Shown here: one piece after another, positions 48,437 to 57,616 of the stretch | Layout: the number at the start of each line of letters is the position of its first letter | How positions within the stretch are numbered: the stretch's first letter is position 1 | Assembly (NCBI RefSeq): GCF_018128905.1 | Contig: NZ_CP063808.1 | Span: 3,410,001 to 3,474,000, forward strand | DNA length: 64,000 bases | Direction of reading: 5' to 3' | Source: Streptomyces sp. A2-16 | Lineage (GTDB): Bacteria; Actinomycetota; Actinomycetes; Streptomycetales; Streptomycetaceae | The notes under the pieces: model-generated | Told to the model about the DNA's origin: nothing | The model's input: the letters and a program-made list of their open reading frames with translations, nothing else | Database searches by the model: none | Program-made: the position numbers and the translations under genes

Positions 48437-51400
48437 ATGAACAGATGGAGCAGACGGCTCCGGGGCGGGCGCCTCGCCGTCATAGCCGCGTTGATATGGG
48501 CGGTGCTCCCGCAGGCCGGGACAGCCCAGGCGGCTTCCGACCCTTGCGGAACGGGCTCGAACCCGATCGTCTGCGAGAACAGCAAGACGGGCAGCCCCAA
48601 GTCCGACTGGTTCTCGCCCAACGCCTACGGTGACATCAAGGGGTTCTCCACCAAGGAGAGCGTCCAGGCCGGTGACACCGTCCAGTTCAAGATCCAGTCG
48701 CCGGTCTCGTACCGCGTCGAGATCTACCGCCTCGGCTGGTACGGCGGCGACGGGGCCCGCCTGATCTCCACCCCGGCCCAGGCGGCGACGACCTACCCGG
48801 CCAACTACACGACCAAGGAAGCCAGTTGCACCACCAAGGCCGCCACCGGCCTGGTCGACTGCGGCAACTGGCCCGTGACCGTGAACTGGACGGTGCCCGG
48901 CGACGCCGTCTCCGGCCTGTACATCGCGAACCTCACGCAGACCGACGGCGACGGCCTGATGCCGTACCCGTTCGTCGTCCGCAAGGACTCCAGCACCTCC
49001 GACGTCGTCGTGCAGACCAGTGACCAGACCTGGCAGGCGTACAACGACTACGGCGGCCAGGACCTCTACGGCGGCACGGGCCCCGCGCCCGACGGCCGCG
49101 CCTACGAGGTCAGCTACAACCGGCCGCTCGACATCGGCGGCGACAACGGCATCTACGGCTCCGAGTACATGATGCTGTCCTGGCTGGAGCGCAACGGCTA
49201 CGACGTCAGCTATCTGTCCGGCGTGGACGTGTCGACCAACGGCGCCACCCTGCTGCCGAAGCACAAGGTGTACCTGTCCTCGGGCCATGACGAGTACTGG
49301 ACGCAGAGCCAGTACTCCAACGTCCTGGCGGCCCGGAAGGCGGGCGTGCGGCAGGCCTTCTTCAGCGGCAACGAGGTGTTCTGGAAGACCCGGCTCGCCC
49401 CGAGCATCGACGGCGCGAACACGTCCAACCGCACCATGGTCTGCTACAAGATGACCAAAATGGTCCAGAACAACGGCATCGCCGACCCGAGCGGCCAGTG
49501 GACCGGCACCTGGATGGACCCGACCAGCACCCAGTACGGGCAGGCCTACCAGCCGCCGAACATCCTCACCGGCTCCATGTTCACGGTGAACGGCTACCGC
49601 GCCGACGCCATCACGGTCCCCGGCTCGTACGGCAAGAACCGGCTGTGGCGCAACACCTCCATCGCGAACCTCACGGCGAGCCAGACGGCCACCTTCCCGA
49701 CCGGCACGCTCGGCTACGAGTGGGACAGCGACATCGCCAACAGCACCCGGCCCACGGGCGCGATCAACCTGTCGTCCACGACGGTGGACATCAACGACGG
49801 GAAGTACCGCCTCGACTGGGGCAACATGTACGGCAACGGCACCGCGACGCACAACCTCGTCGAGTTCCGCGACCAGGACTCCGGCGCCCTGGTGTTCGGG
49901 GCGGGAACCGTGCAGTGGTCGTGGGGCCTGACCAACCTGCCCACGTACGACCCGGCCGACACGGTGGTCACCGAGGACGCCCGCATGCAGCAGGCGACCG
50001 TCAACGTCCTCGCCGACATGGGCGTCCAGCCGCTCACCCGGCAGAGCAACCTCGTCGCGGCCACCGCCTCCACCGACACCAGCGGCCCGGCGGTCACCGT
50101 GACCAGCCCGGCCTCGGGAGCCACCGTCCCGGCGCTGAAGCCCGTCACCATCAAGGGCACCGCCTCCGACTCCGGCGGCGTGGTCGCCCGGGTGGAGGTG
50201 TCCACGGACGGCGGATCCACCTGGAACGCCGCCACCGGTCTCACGTCGTGGAGCTACACCTGGACCCCGACGGCTCCGGGCTCGGCGTCGATCAAGGTTC
50301 GCGCGGTGGACGACAGCGTCAACATCGGCTCCACCACCACGGTCCCGATCACCGTCGGCCCCCAGGCCTGCCCCTGCACCATCTGGCCCGCCTCGGCCGT
50401 CCCCGGCACCGTCAACGCGGGTGACGGCAGCTCCCTGGAGCTCGGCGTCAAGTTCCGCACCACGGTGGCCGGCTCCATCACCGGCGTCCGCTTCTACAAG
50501 TCGCCCGCCAACACCGGCACCCACACCGGCAGCCTGTGGAGCGCCTCCGGCACCCGCCTGGCCACCGGTACCTTCACCAGCGAGTCGGCCTCCGGCTGGC
50601 AGCAGCTGAACTTCTCCACCCCGGTGACCGTCAAGGCCAACACCACCTACGTCGCCTCGTACTTCGCCCCCAACGGCGGATACTCCTACGACGGCGGCTA
50701 CTTCTCCGACAAGGCCGCCGGCCTCGCCCCGCTCACCGGACTGCAGTCCGGCACCGACGGCGGCAACGGCGTCTACCGCTACAGCTCCACCAGCGCCTTC
50801 CCGTCCTCGGCGTCCTCCGGCAGCAACTACTGGGTCGACGTGGTGCTGGACACCTCGACGGCCAGCACGACCCCGCCGGCGGTCACCTCGACCTCGCCGA
50901 CGTCCGGCGCGACCGGCACCTCCATCACCGCACCGGTGTCGGCCGTCTTCGACCACGCCGTCGACGGCGACAGTCTGACGTTCACCGTGAAGGACCCGGA
51001 CGGCAACACCGTGCCGGGCACCACGACGCTTCCCGCGTCGAACAAGGCGACCTTCACCCCGTCGACCGAACTGTCCCTGCACACCACGTACACCGCGTCC
51101 GTCCAGGCCTCCGACCTGTGGGGCAACGCCATGACGGACCCGGTGACCTGGAGCTTCACCACCAGTTCCGAGCCGCCGGCGGTCACCTGCCCCTGCACGC
51201 TGTGGAACTCCTCGGCCACCCCGGCCACCGCCGCCGTGACCGGTGACGGCAACTCCGTCGAACTCGGCACCCGCTTCACGTCCTCGGCGGACGGCTGGAT
51301 CACCGGCGTCACCTTCTACAAGGGCGCGACCAATACGGGCACCCACACCGGCAGCCTCTGGTCCGACGACGGCACGCTGCTGGCCACCGGCACCTTCACC

Positions 51401-52036
51401 GCCGAATCGCCGTCCGGCTGGCAGACGATGACGTTCGCCACCCCGGTGGCCGTCACCGCCGGCACCGCCTACGTCGCCTCCTACCACGCGCCCAACGGCA
51501 ACTACGCGGTCAACGGCGGCTACTTCACGGCGGCGCACCAGTCCTATCCGCTCACGGCCACCGCCGACACCAGCGCCCACCACAACGGGCTGTACCGGTA
51601 CGGCAGTTCCACGGCCTTCCCGAACGGCTCCTACGGATCCGCCAACTACTGGGTCGGCCCGGTCTTCACCGCCGACGACCCGAGTGCGTCCCTGGCGACG
51701 GCCAACGCCTCGGAGGTGACCGCGTCCTCGCTGGCGCACACCGCCGACGCGACGAGCCCCCTCGTCACGACCCTGCCCGCCTCCACCAAGCTGTCGTCCG
51801 TCACGGCGACCGTGACCGTCCTGAGCGGTTCCAAGGCCGCGAAGAAGCTCCACGTCACGGCCGTCACCTCCTACGACAGGGCCACCCACAAGGTGTCCGT
51901 CCACCTGTCGTCGCCCCTGCCGGACGGCACCCGGTTCAAGGTCGCCGTCAAGGCCCAGGACAAGAAGCACCACACGGTGAAGTCCAGGACCTGGACCCTG
52001 ACCAGCAAGACGACGATCCGCAAGAAGAAGAACTGA
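48437..52036 (+). CDS. Large secreted protein: N,N-dimethylformamidase-beta-like domain, Ig-like domains, two DUF4082
   Basis: This 1199-residue protein has a signal peptide (RLAVIAALIWAVLPQAGTAQA). The first about 540 residues (VQFKIQSPVSYRVEIYRLGWYGGDGARLI, QTWQAYNDYGGQDLYG, YMMLSWLERNGYDVSYLSGVDV, YLSSGHDEYWT, FFSGNEVFWKTR) match the N,N-dimethylformamidase beta-subunit-like family, common in secreted actinobacterial proteins. Ig-like segments then separate two DUF4082 copies (around residues 645-775 and 915-1055), which start CPCTIW/CPCTLW and share GVRFYKSPANTGTHTGSLW-like sequence. A basic, Lys-rich tail (TTIRKKKN) ends it. It may act on or coat the surface polymer. Enzymatic activity is not established. 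A perfect hairpin follows. Confidence 0.85.
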   Translation: MNRWSRRLRGGRLAVIAALIWAVLPQAGTAQAASDPCGTGSNPIVCENSKTGSPKSDWFSPNAYGDIKGFSTKESVQAGDTVQFKIQSPVSYRVEIYRLGWYGGDGARLISTPAQAATTYPANYTTKEASCTTKAATGLVDCGNWPVTVNWTVPGDAVSGLYIANLTQTDGDGLMPYPFVVRKDSSTSDVVVQTSDQTWQAYNDYGGQDLYGGTGPAPDGRAYEVSYNRPLDIGGDNGIYGSEYMMLSWLERNGYDVSYLSGVDVSTNGATLLPKHKVYLSSGHDEYWTQSQYSNVLAARKAGVRQAFFSGNEVFWKTRLAPSIDGANTSNRTMVCYKMTKMVQNNGIADPSGQWTGTWMDPTSTQYGQAYQPPNILTGSMFTVNGYRADAITVPGSYGKNRLWRNTSIANLTASQTATFPTGTLGYEWDSDIANSTRPTGAINLSSTTVDINDGKYRLDWGNMYGNGTATHNLVEFRDQDSGALVFGAGTVQWSWGLTNLPTYDPADTVVTEDARMQQATVNVLADMGVQPLTRQSNLVAATASTDTSGPAVTVTSPASGATVPALKPVTIKGTASDSGGVVARVEVSTDGGSTWNAATGLTSWSYTWTPTAPGSASIKVRAVDDSVNIGSTTTVPITVGPQACPCTIWPASAVPGTVNAGDGSSLELGVKFRTTVAGSITGVRFYKSPANTGTHTGSLWSASGTRLATGTFTSESASGWQQLNFSTPVTVKANTTYVASYFAPNGGYSYDGGYFSDKAAGLAPLTGLQSGTDGGNGVYRYSSTSAFPSSASSGSNYWVDVVLDTSTASTTPPAVTSTSPTSGATGTSITAPVSAVFDHAVDGDSLTFTVKDPDGNTVPGTTTLPASNKATFTPSTELSLHTTYTASVQASDLWGNAMTDPVTWSFTTSSEPPAVTCPCTLWNSSATPATAAVTGDGNSVELGTRFTSSADGWITGVTFYKGATNTGTHTGSLWSDDGTLLATGTFTAESPSGWQTMTFATPVAVTAGTAYVASYHAPNGNYAVNGGYFTAAHQSYPLTATADTSAHHNGLYRYGSSTAFPNGSYGSANYWVGPVFTADDPSASLATANASEVTASSLAHTADATSPLVTTLPASTKLSSVTATVTVLSGSKAAKKLHVTAVTSYDRATHKVSVHLSSPLPDGTRFKVAVKAQDKKHHTVKSRTWTLTSKTTIRKKKN

Positions 52037-52050
52037 CCGACCAGAACCCA

Positions 52051-52092
52051 CCGGTGGTGGTCCGCGCCCGGTCCGGCGCGGACCACCACCGG
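52051..52092 (+). terminator. Strong hairpin terminator after the large secreted protein gene
   Basis: CCGGTGGTGGTCCGCGCC (52051-52068) pairs perfectly, over 18 bases, with 52075-52092 across a six-base loop. It starts 14 nt after the stop. There is no T tract, which is common for Streptomyces terminators. The next gene on this strand would then need its own promoter or read-through. Confidence 0.75.
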
Positions 52093-52110
52093 GGATTGGC
52101 TTCCCCACAG

Positions 52111-53157
52111 ATGAGCACCGTCAGTGTTGTCATCCCCTGCTACAAGTACGGCCATTTCCTGGCCGACTGCGTGAGCAGCGTCCTGGACGAGCAGGACGGC
52201 GTCGACGTCCGGGTGCTCATCATCGACGACGCCTCGCCCGACGACTCGGCGGAGGTGGCGCAGAAACTGGCGGCCTCCGACCCGCGGATCGAGGTGCACG
52301 TCCACGAGACCAACAAGGGCCACATCGCCACGTACAACGAAGGCCTGCTGGAGTGGGCCGACGGCGACTACGTGGCCCTGCTGTCGGCCGACGACCGGCT
52401 GGTGCCGGGCGCGCTGGTGCGGGCCGCGGCCCTCCTGGACGCCCACCCCGAGGCCGGCTTCGCCTACGGACGGCCCCTGCGCTTCCAGCACGGCGGCCCG
52501 CTGCCCAAGGCCCGTACCCGCAGCACCGGTTCGGTCGTCTACCCCGGGCACTGGTGGCTGGACCGGCGCTTTCGCGAGGGCACCGGCTGCATCACCTCGC
52601 CGGAGGTCGTCGTCCGCACCAGCCTCCAGCGCAGGGTCGGCGGCTACGACCCCGCCCTGCCCCACGCCGGCGACATCGAGATGTGGATGCGGCTCGCCGC
52701 CCACGCCGACGTCGGCTACATTCGCGGCGCCGACCAGGCCTTCTACCGCGTCCACGGCAAGAACATGTCCACCGTCGACTTCGGCGGCCAGCTCGACGAC
52801 CTGCGCCAGCGGCTCGTGGCCTTCGACTCGGTGCTCACCAAGTGCGCCGACCGGCTGCCCGAGGCCGACCGTCTGGCCGACCAGGTGCACACCCGGCTCG
52901 CCCGCTTCGCGCTGCGCCGCGCCTACCGGGCCTACGACCGGGGACGTACCGGAGTCGTCCCGGTCGACGAGTGCGTCGCGTTCGCCGAGGAGTGCCTGCC
53001 CGGATACCGGGCCCTGCCCGAGTACCGCGCGCTGCGCCTCAGACGGCGGATCGGCCCGAAGGCCATGCCCTACCTCCAGCCGCTGGTGTGGTCGGCCGTG
53101 GCCGAGCGCGGCCGGGAGTGGCTGTGGTGGGAGTCCTGGAAGCGCCGCGGCATCTGA
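52111..53157 (+). CDS. Glycosyltransferase family 2
   Basis: The protein is 348 residues from ATG 52111; no Shine-Dalgarno sequence is visible. It starts STVSVVIPCYKYGHFLADCVSSVLDEQDGVDVRVLIIDDASPDDSAEVAQKLA, a GT2 Rossmann start, and has LLSADDRLVPGAL with the DD/DxD-type motif and PHAGDIEMWMRLAAHADVGYI near the catalytic base. There is no membrane helix. It likely adds a sugar to the repeat unit inside the cell. It converges on the Wzz-like gene 17 bp away. Confidence 0.88.
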   Translation: MSTVSVVIPCYKYGHFLADCVSSVLDEQDGVDVRVLIIDDASPDDSAEVAQKLAASDPRIEVHVHETNKGHIATYNEGLLEWADGDYVALLSADDRLVPGALVRAAALLDAHPEAGFAYGRPLRFQHGGPLPKARTRSTGSVVYPGHWWLDRRFREGTGCITSPEVVVRTSLQRRVGGYDPALPHAGDIEMWMRLAAHADVGYIRGADQAFYRVHGKNMSTVDFGGQLDDLRQRLVAFDSVLTKCADRLPEADRLADQVHTRLARFALRRAYRAYDRGRTGVVPVDECVAFAEECLPGYRALPEYRALRLRRRIGPKAMPYLQPLVWSAVAERGREWLWWESWKRRGI

Positions 53158-53174
53158 TGAACCACCCGTACCAC

Positions 53175-53837
53175 TCAGCTCACCGCGGGCACCGGCTCGG
53201 TGCGACGGCGGCGGCCCGGGGCGTCCTTGCGGCGGCTCAGCAGAAACCGGTCGAGCCACAGCGCGCCGACGATCCCGCCCGCCGCGCCGAGCAACGCCGT
53301 ACCCGCCAGGCCCCGGGTCTTGTTGCCCTGCACCTGGGCGGCGCTCGGCGAGGTCAGGACCGTCGCGGTGATCCGCGCCCCGTCAGGGACTCCCTGGGCC
53401 TTCTGCAACGCGTCGACGTGACGGGTGTAGACGTCGATGATGCGGCTCACGGACGTCACCGCGGTCTCGGCGGCGGACGCCTGCGACTGCACCTGCAAGG
53501 AAGGGATCAGATAGCGGGGCGTCGCGCTGGTGCCGCTGTTGCGGGGGACGAGATGGTAGGTCCCGCGCACACCCGCAGCCTTCAACTCCTTGGTCCCGGC
53601 GGGGGATTCCAGCTGGCGCACGACGCCGTAGGAGAGCACGGCGAGCGGCGGCTGGAGGTTGGTGAGCTGGTTGGGCTGGTTCTGCGTCACCGGCGGCTTG
53701 AGCACCACGACCGCGGAGCCGACGTACTGGGGGGTGGGGCGCACCACGTGGTAGGCCCCGGCGGCCGTCAACAGCAGCGCCACCACCAGGACGTACCAGC
53801 GGCGGAGCAGCGCATCGGCGACGTTCCCGGGCGACAT
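53175..53837 (-). CDS. Wzz-like chain-length determinant protein
   Basis: This 220-residue protein has a GGAAGGAA ribosome site. An N-terminal helix (RWYVLVVALLLTAAGAYHVV) and a second one near the C-terminus (GLAGTALLGAAGGIVGALWLDRFLL) flank an outside domain, the two-helix hairpin topology of Wzz/PCP proteins. It is followed by a basic cytoplasmic tail. There is no kinase domain. These proteins set polymer length with Wzy. The gene is divergent from the Wzz-Wzy fusion gene, 71 bp away. It is one of three such domains in the locus. Confidence 0.8.
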   Translation of the reverse strand: MSPGNVADALLRRWYVLVVALLLTAAGAYHVVRPTPQYVGSAVVVLKPPVTQNQPNQLTNLQPPLAVLSYGVVRQLESPAGTKELKAAGVRGTYHLVPRNSGTSATPRYLIPSLQVQSQASAAETAVTSVSRIIDVYTRHVDALQKAQGVPDGARITATVLTSPSAAQVQGNKTRGLAGTALLGAAGGIVGALWLDRFLLSRRKDAPGRRRRTEPVPAVS

Positions 53838-53908
53838 GTGAGTTCCTTCCGTCGCCCCCGATACTGGCAGGACATGTGGCCGGATGCCACCGAAAGGAGG
53901 AATGGTTC

Positions 53909-55927
53909 GTGAGCATTGGTGAGATATGGGCCATTCTGCGCCGACGGTGGTACTTCATGGTGCCCTTCACCGTGCTGAGCCTGCTCTGCGGCGCCTATCT
54001 GTACGAGACCGTCCCGGTCTCCTACGAGTCGCAGAGCTCGGTCGCGCTGCTGGACTCCTCGGCCGTCGCCCGCCTGGCGCCCACCTTCGGCAACCCCATC
54101 TCGAACGCGGGCGGTTCGCTGATCGTCACGGCCGACGTGCTGATCAGGACCCTCGAGTCGAGCGACGCCGCCAAGGAGTTGCACGGCAGGGGCGTCACGG
54201 ACCCCTACACGACCGGCTTCGCCCCGGACAGCGAGAGCCCGCTGCTCGTGCTCAGCGTCACCGGGACCGACCGGGAGAAGGTGCTCAAGGAGACCGACAT
54301 CCTGACCGCCTTCGCGGGCGAGCAGCTCGACGCCCTCCAGGCCGCCGCCAAGGTGCCGCCCGCCTATCTCGTGCAGACGGCCCCCGTGGTCCTGCCGCAG
54401 ACCCCGGTCGCGGAGTCGAAGAACCGCTACCAGGGGATCGCGGCCGTCGTCATCGGAGGTGTCGTCAGCGCGTTCCTGCTGTCGATCCTGATGGAGGGCG
54501 TCACCGTGGTGCGCCGCCGGCGCAACACCGCCGCCCGACCGCGCCAGGCCCGCGCGCTCACCCGCGAACGGGCGGGCTGGCTGAACCGCCGCGTCGACGC
54601 CACCGCGATCCTCACCGTCTATCTCGTGCTGGCCTTCTTCATCCCCTCCAACCTGGCCCTGCCCGCGCTCGGCGGCGTCGGCACCCCGGCCAACGTCTTC
54701 GCCCTGCTCGGCCTGTTGTGGTACCTCGCGACCTGGCTGGGCGGCCGCATCCTCCCGGCACCGGGCACCAGGTTCGTGCGGGTCTCCCTGTGCGTGCTCG
54801 GCACGGCCGTCCTCATGGCCTACATCGCGGACGCCCTGCGCGAGAGCTCCCACCAGGAGGTCCTCGGGGCCGACCGCGGACTCATCGGATACCTGGTGTG
54901 GGTGTCGCTCGTCGTCCTGACCTCCGCGGCCGTGCAGGAACGCGGCCGGCTGGACGTGCTGATGCGCCGGGTGGTCGTCCTGGCGTCCGTCGTCGCCGCG
55001 ATCGGCTTCTACGACTTCTTCGCGGCCACCAACATCGCCGACTCCATCCACATCCCCGGCCTGCAGACCAGCGTGGCCCAGGTGAGCGTGATGGACCGCG
55101 GTGCCTTCACCCGGCCCCGGGCCACCACGGCCCAGCCCCTGGAGTTCGCCGGCATGCTGGCGATCCTGCTGCCCTTCGCGATCCAGCAGGCCTTCGATCC
55201 GGTACGACGTCACCTGCACGTCCTGCGCCGCTGGGGTCCGGTGCTGCTCATGGGCGGCGCGCTGCCCCTGTCGGTCTCGCGGACCTCGATCGTCGGTCTG
55301 CTGCTGGTGGCCCTGGTGATGGTGCCGCGCTGGAAGCCCGCCCGGCGCTGGGCCGCGATCGCCGTGATGACCGCCTCCGTGGCCGTCTTCAAGGTGCTCG
55401 TGCCCGGGCTGATCGGCACCATCACGGGCCTGTTCGCGTCGTTCCTGTCCAACTCCGACAGCAGCACCCAGGCCCGCACGGTCAAGTACAGCGCGATCGT
55501 GCCCTATCTGAAGGAGCACCCCTTCTTCGGGCGGGGCTTCGGCACCTTCACCCCGGACCTGTACTTCTTCACCGACAACCAGTACATGCTGACGCTCGCC
55601 GAGATGGGCGTGCTCGGACTGGTCGCCCTGCTCCTGCTGTTCATCACCGGCATCCATCACGGCGGTGCCATCCGCAGGCTGGCCCGCACCGAGTCCGACC
55701 GCGAACTCGGCCAGGCGTTCTTCGCCTCCTCGCTGGTCGCCCTCGTCAGCAGCGCGACCTTCGACTCGCTCAGCTTCCCCATGTTCGCCGGCATGTTCTT
55801 CCTGATCCTGGGCGCGGGCGGCAGCTATCTCGGATTCGTCCGGCGCGAGGCGGCCCCCGCCGTCGTCCCGCCCGCCCCCCGCAAGGCCCAGGAAGACCGG
55901 CTTCCCCAACTCGTGGAGTCCCGTTGA
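53909..55927 (+). CDS. Wzz-like domain fused to a Wzy/O-antigen-ligase-type membrane domain
   Basis: The protein is 672 residues from the GTG at 53909, which has AAAGGAGG eight bases upstream. Residues of about 1-200 are a two-helix Wzz domain (IWAILRRRWYFMVPFTVLSLLCGAYLYETVPVSYESQSSVAL... closing helix GIAAVVIGGVVSAFLLSILMEGV). From about residue 235 it has roughly ten helices, and EHPFFGRGFGTFTPDLYFFTDNQYMLTLAEMGVLGLVAL is the conserved region of O-antigen ligase/polymerase (Wzy/WaaL) proteins. Fusing length control to the polymerase is unusual. TTGA overlap couples it to the GT2 gene behind. The domain roles are inferred from topology and motif. Confidence 0.82.
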   Translation: MSIGEIWAILRRRWYFMVPFTVLSLLCGAYLYETVPVSYESQSSVALLDSSAVARLAPTFGNPISNAGGSLIVTADVLIRTLESSDAAKELHGRGVTDPYTTGFAPDSESPLLVLSVTGTDREKVLKETDILTAFAGEQLDALQAAAKVPPAYLVQTAPVVLPQTPVAESKNRYQGIAAVVIGGVVSAFLLSILMEGVTVVRRRRNTAARPRQARALTRERAGWLNRRVDATAILTVYLVLAFFIPSNLALPALGGVGTPANVFALLGLLWYLATWLGGRILPAPGTRFVRVSLCVLGTAVLMAYIADALRESSHQEVLGADRGLIGYLVWVSLVVLTSAAVQERGRLDVLMRRVVVLASVVAAIGFYDFFAATNIADSIHIPGLQTSVAQVSVMDRGAFTRPRATTAQPLEFAGMLAILLPFAIQQAFDPVRRHLHVLRRWGPVLLMGGALPLSVSRTSIVGLLLVALVMVPRWKPARRWAAIAVMTASVAVFKVLVPGLIGTITGLFASFLSNSDSSTQARTVKYSAIVPYLKEHPFFGRGFGTFTPDLYFFTDNQYMLTLAEMGVLGLVALLLLFITGIHHGGAIRRLARTESDRELGQAFFASSLVALVSSATFDSLSFPMFAGMFFLILGAGGSYLGFVRREAAPAVVPPAPRKAQEDRLPQLVESR

Positions 55928-56835
55928 GCCCCGTCGCCGTCATCGTCGTCACCTGGAACAGCGCCAAGGTGCTCCCCGGGTTCCTGGCCGCCCTCCCGGA
56001 CGGCATGGCCGGCCTCGACTGGAGGCTGGTCGTCGCCGACAACGCCTCCGCCGACGACACCGTCGAGGTCCTCGGGAAACTGGCCCCCGACGCCACCGTC
56101 GTGCAGACCGGCCGCAACGCCGGGTACGCGGCCGGGGTCAACGCGGCGCTGAAGGCCGCGGGAGACGACGGCGTGGCCCTGATCTGCAACCCGGACATCC
56201 GGATGCGGCAGGGCTGCGCCAAGCGTCTCGTCGACAGCCTCGGCGACGGCGTCGGGATCGCCGTACCCCTGCTGTACGAGGAGGGCCGCGACACCCCGCA
56301 CCACTCGCTGCGCCGGGAGTCGAGCGTGCTGCGCGCCCTGGGGGAGGCCGTCATCGGCAACCGGCGGGCCGGACGCTTCCCGCGCCTGAGCGAACTCGTC
56401 ACCGATCCCGGCGCCTACCGGCGGCCCACCCGCGCGGACTGGGCGACCGGCGCGCTCATGGCGATCTCGTCCGACTGCCGGGCCGCCTGCGGACCGTGGG
56501 ACGAGTCGTTCTTCCTGTACTCGGAGGAGACCGAGTACTGCCTGCGGGCCCGCGACCTGGGTTTCGTCACCCAGCTGGAGCCGTCCGCGGAGGCGGTGCA
56601 CCTCGGTGGCGACTCGCAGGTCTCACCCCGGCTGTGGTCCCTGCTCACCCTCAACCGCGTGCGCCTGTACGGGCGGCGCCACGGGGCGGTCGCGACCATG
56701 TGCTTCAGGGGCGCCGTGCTGCTGCGCGAGGCGTCGCGGGCCGCGTTCGGCAGAAAGGCCTCCCGCGCGGCAGCGGCCGCCCTGCTCAGGCCCGGTGCCC
56801 TGCGAGCGGCCGCTCAGCCGGACCACGTCGTGTAG
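55924..56835 (+). CDS. Glycosyltransferase family 2 (rhamnosyltransferase-like)
   Basis: The protein is 303 residues from the TTG in a TTGA overlap with the fusion gene. It starts SPVAVIVVTWNSAKVLPGFLAALPDG, then LVVADNASADDTVEVL, NAGYAAGVNAAL and NPDIRMRQGCAKRLVD, a GT2 subfamily common for rhamnosyl and galactofuranosyl transferases. WDESFFLYSEETEYCLRARDLGF is the ED(E)-type catalytic-base region. The last 22 bases overlap the 3' end of the convergent GT2 gene. Which sugar it uses is unknown. Confidence 0.88.
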   Translation: MSPVAVIVVTWNSAKVLPGFLAALPDGMAGLDWRLVVADNASADDTVEVLGKLAPDATVVQTGRNAGYAAGVNAALKAAGDDGVALICNPDIRMRQGCAKRLVDSLGDGVGIAVPLLYEEGRDTPHHSLRRESSVLRALGEAVIGNRRAGRFPRLSELVTDPGAYRRPTRADWATGALMAISSDCRAACGPWDESFFLYSEETEYCLRARDLGFVTQLEPSAEAVHLGGDSQVSPRLWSLLTLNRVRLYGRRHGAVATMCFRGAVLLREASRAAFGRKASRAAAAALLRPGALRAAAQPDHVV

Positions 56836-57605
56836 AAACTCCCGGGGTTCACCAGATACCGCACGGTGGCGTGCGGCACATGGCGTACGGCATGACCCCG
56901 GCTGTAGCGGTACACGAGCTCCCAGTCCTCGCGCGGCAGCACCTCCGGCGTACGGCGCAGTCGGCTGAAACGGAGGGAGCCGTCGCGTCGCGCGACGAAC
57001 GCGTTGGTGTCCAGGAAGGACTCCCGGGCGGCCCGCCGGCGGTCGAACTCCACGGACAGCACGTCCCGTTCGGTCCCGTCCGGCAGCACCCGGCGCAGTG
57101 CCGTGTAGACGCCGTCGGGCCCTCCCGGCGCCTCCAGGACCGCCAACGCCCGCTCCAGGTGGTCGGGTTCCCACAGGTTGTCGTCGTCGAGGAACGCCAC
57201 GTACCGCGAGCGGGTGAGCCGGATGCCCACATTGCGCACGACGCCCGCCACGGCGGTGTTGCGGGCCAGCGAGACCGCGAACAGCCGTGGATCGTCCGGG
57301 AGTTCGGGCAGCCCCGCGCCGTCGTCGACGACGATGACGACCTGGTCGCGCACCGTCTGGGCCAGCGCCGAGGCGACCGCCGCCCGCAGCGCGTCGGGGC
57401 GCCGGTGGGTGGCGATGACGGTGGCGACGAGGGCCTCGGGAACGGGCCCGACGACCGCCGTGAGGCGCCGTGTCTCGGCGTCCTCGAGTCGACGCAGCCG
57501 CACCGCGGAGGGCAGCAGCAGCACCTTGTTGCGCAGCTCGAACAGGACGAGCCAGCCGAAGGCGCGCTTGAGGAGCTCCCAGGGGGCGCGGGCGATGCGA
57601 CGCAT
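56814..57605 (-). CDS. Glycosyltransferase family 2
   Basis: The protein is 263 residues from ATG 57605 with AGGAAGAGG upstream. The first about 60 residues contain a basic amphipathic region (RIARAPWELLKRAFGWLVLFELRNKVLLL), then VPEALVATVIATHRRPDALRAAVASAL starts the GT2 fold. FLDDDNLWEPDHLERALAVL holds the DDD motif. The N-terminal stretch could touch the membrane. It probably forms an operon with the beta-helix lipoprotein and flippase genes that lie upstream on the same strand. It overlaps the convergent gene by 22 bp. Confidence 0.85.
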   Translation of the reverse strand: MRRIARAPWELLKRAFGWLVLFELRNKVLLLPSAVRLRRLEDAETRRLTAVVGPVPEALVATVIATHRRPDALRAAVASALAQTVRDQVVIVVDDGAGLPELPDDPRLFAVSLARNTAVAGVVRNVGIRLTRSRYVAFLDDDNLWEPDHLERALAVLEAPGGPDGVYTALRRVLPDGTERDVLSVEFDRRRAARESFLDTNAFVARRDGSLRFSRLRRTPEVLPREDWELVYRYSRGHAVRHVPHATVRYLVNPGSFYTTWSG

Positions 57606-57616
57606 GATCCTCTTCC

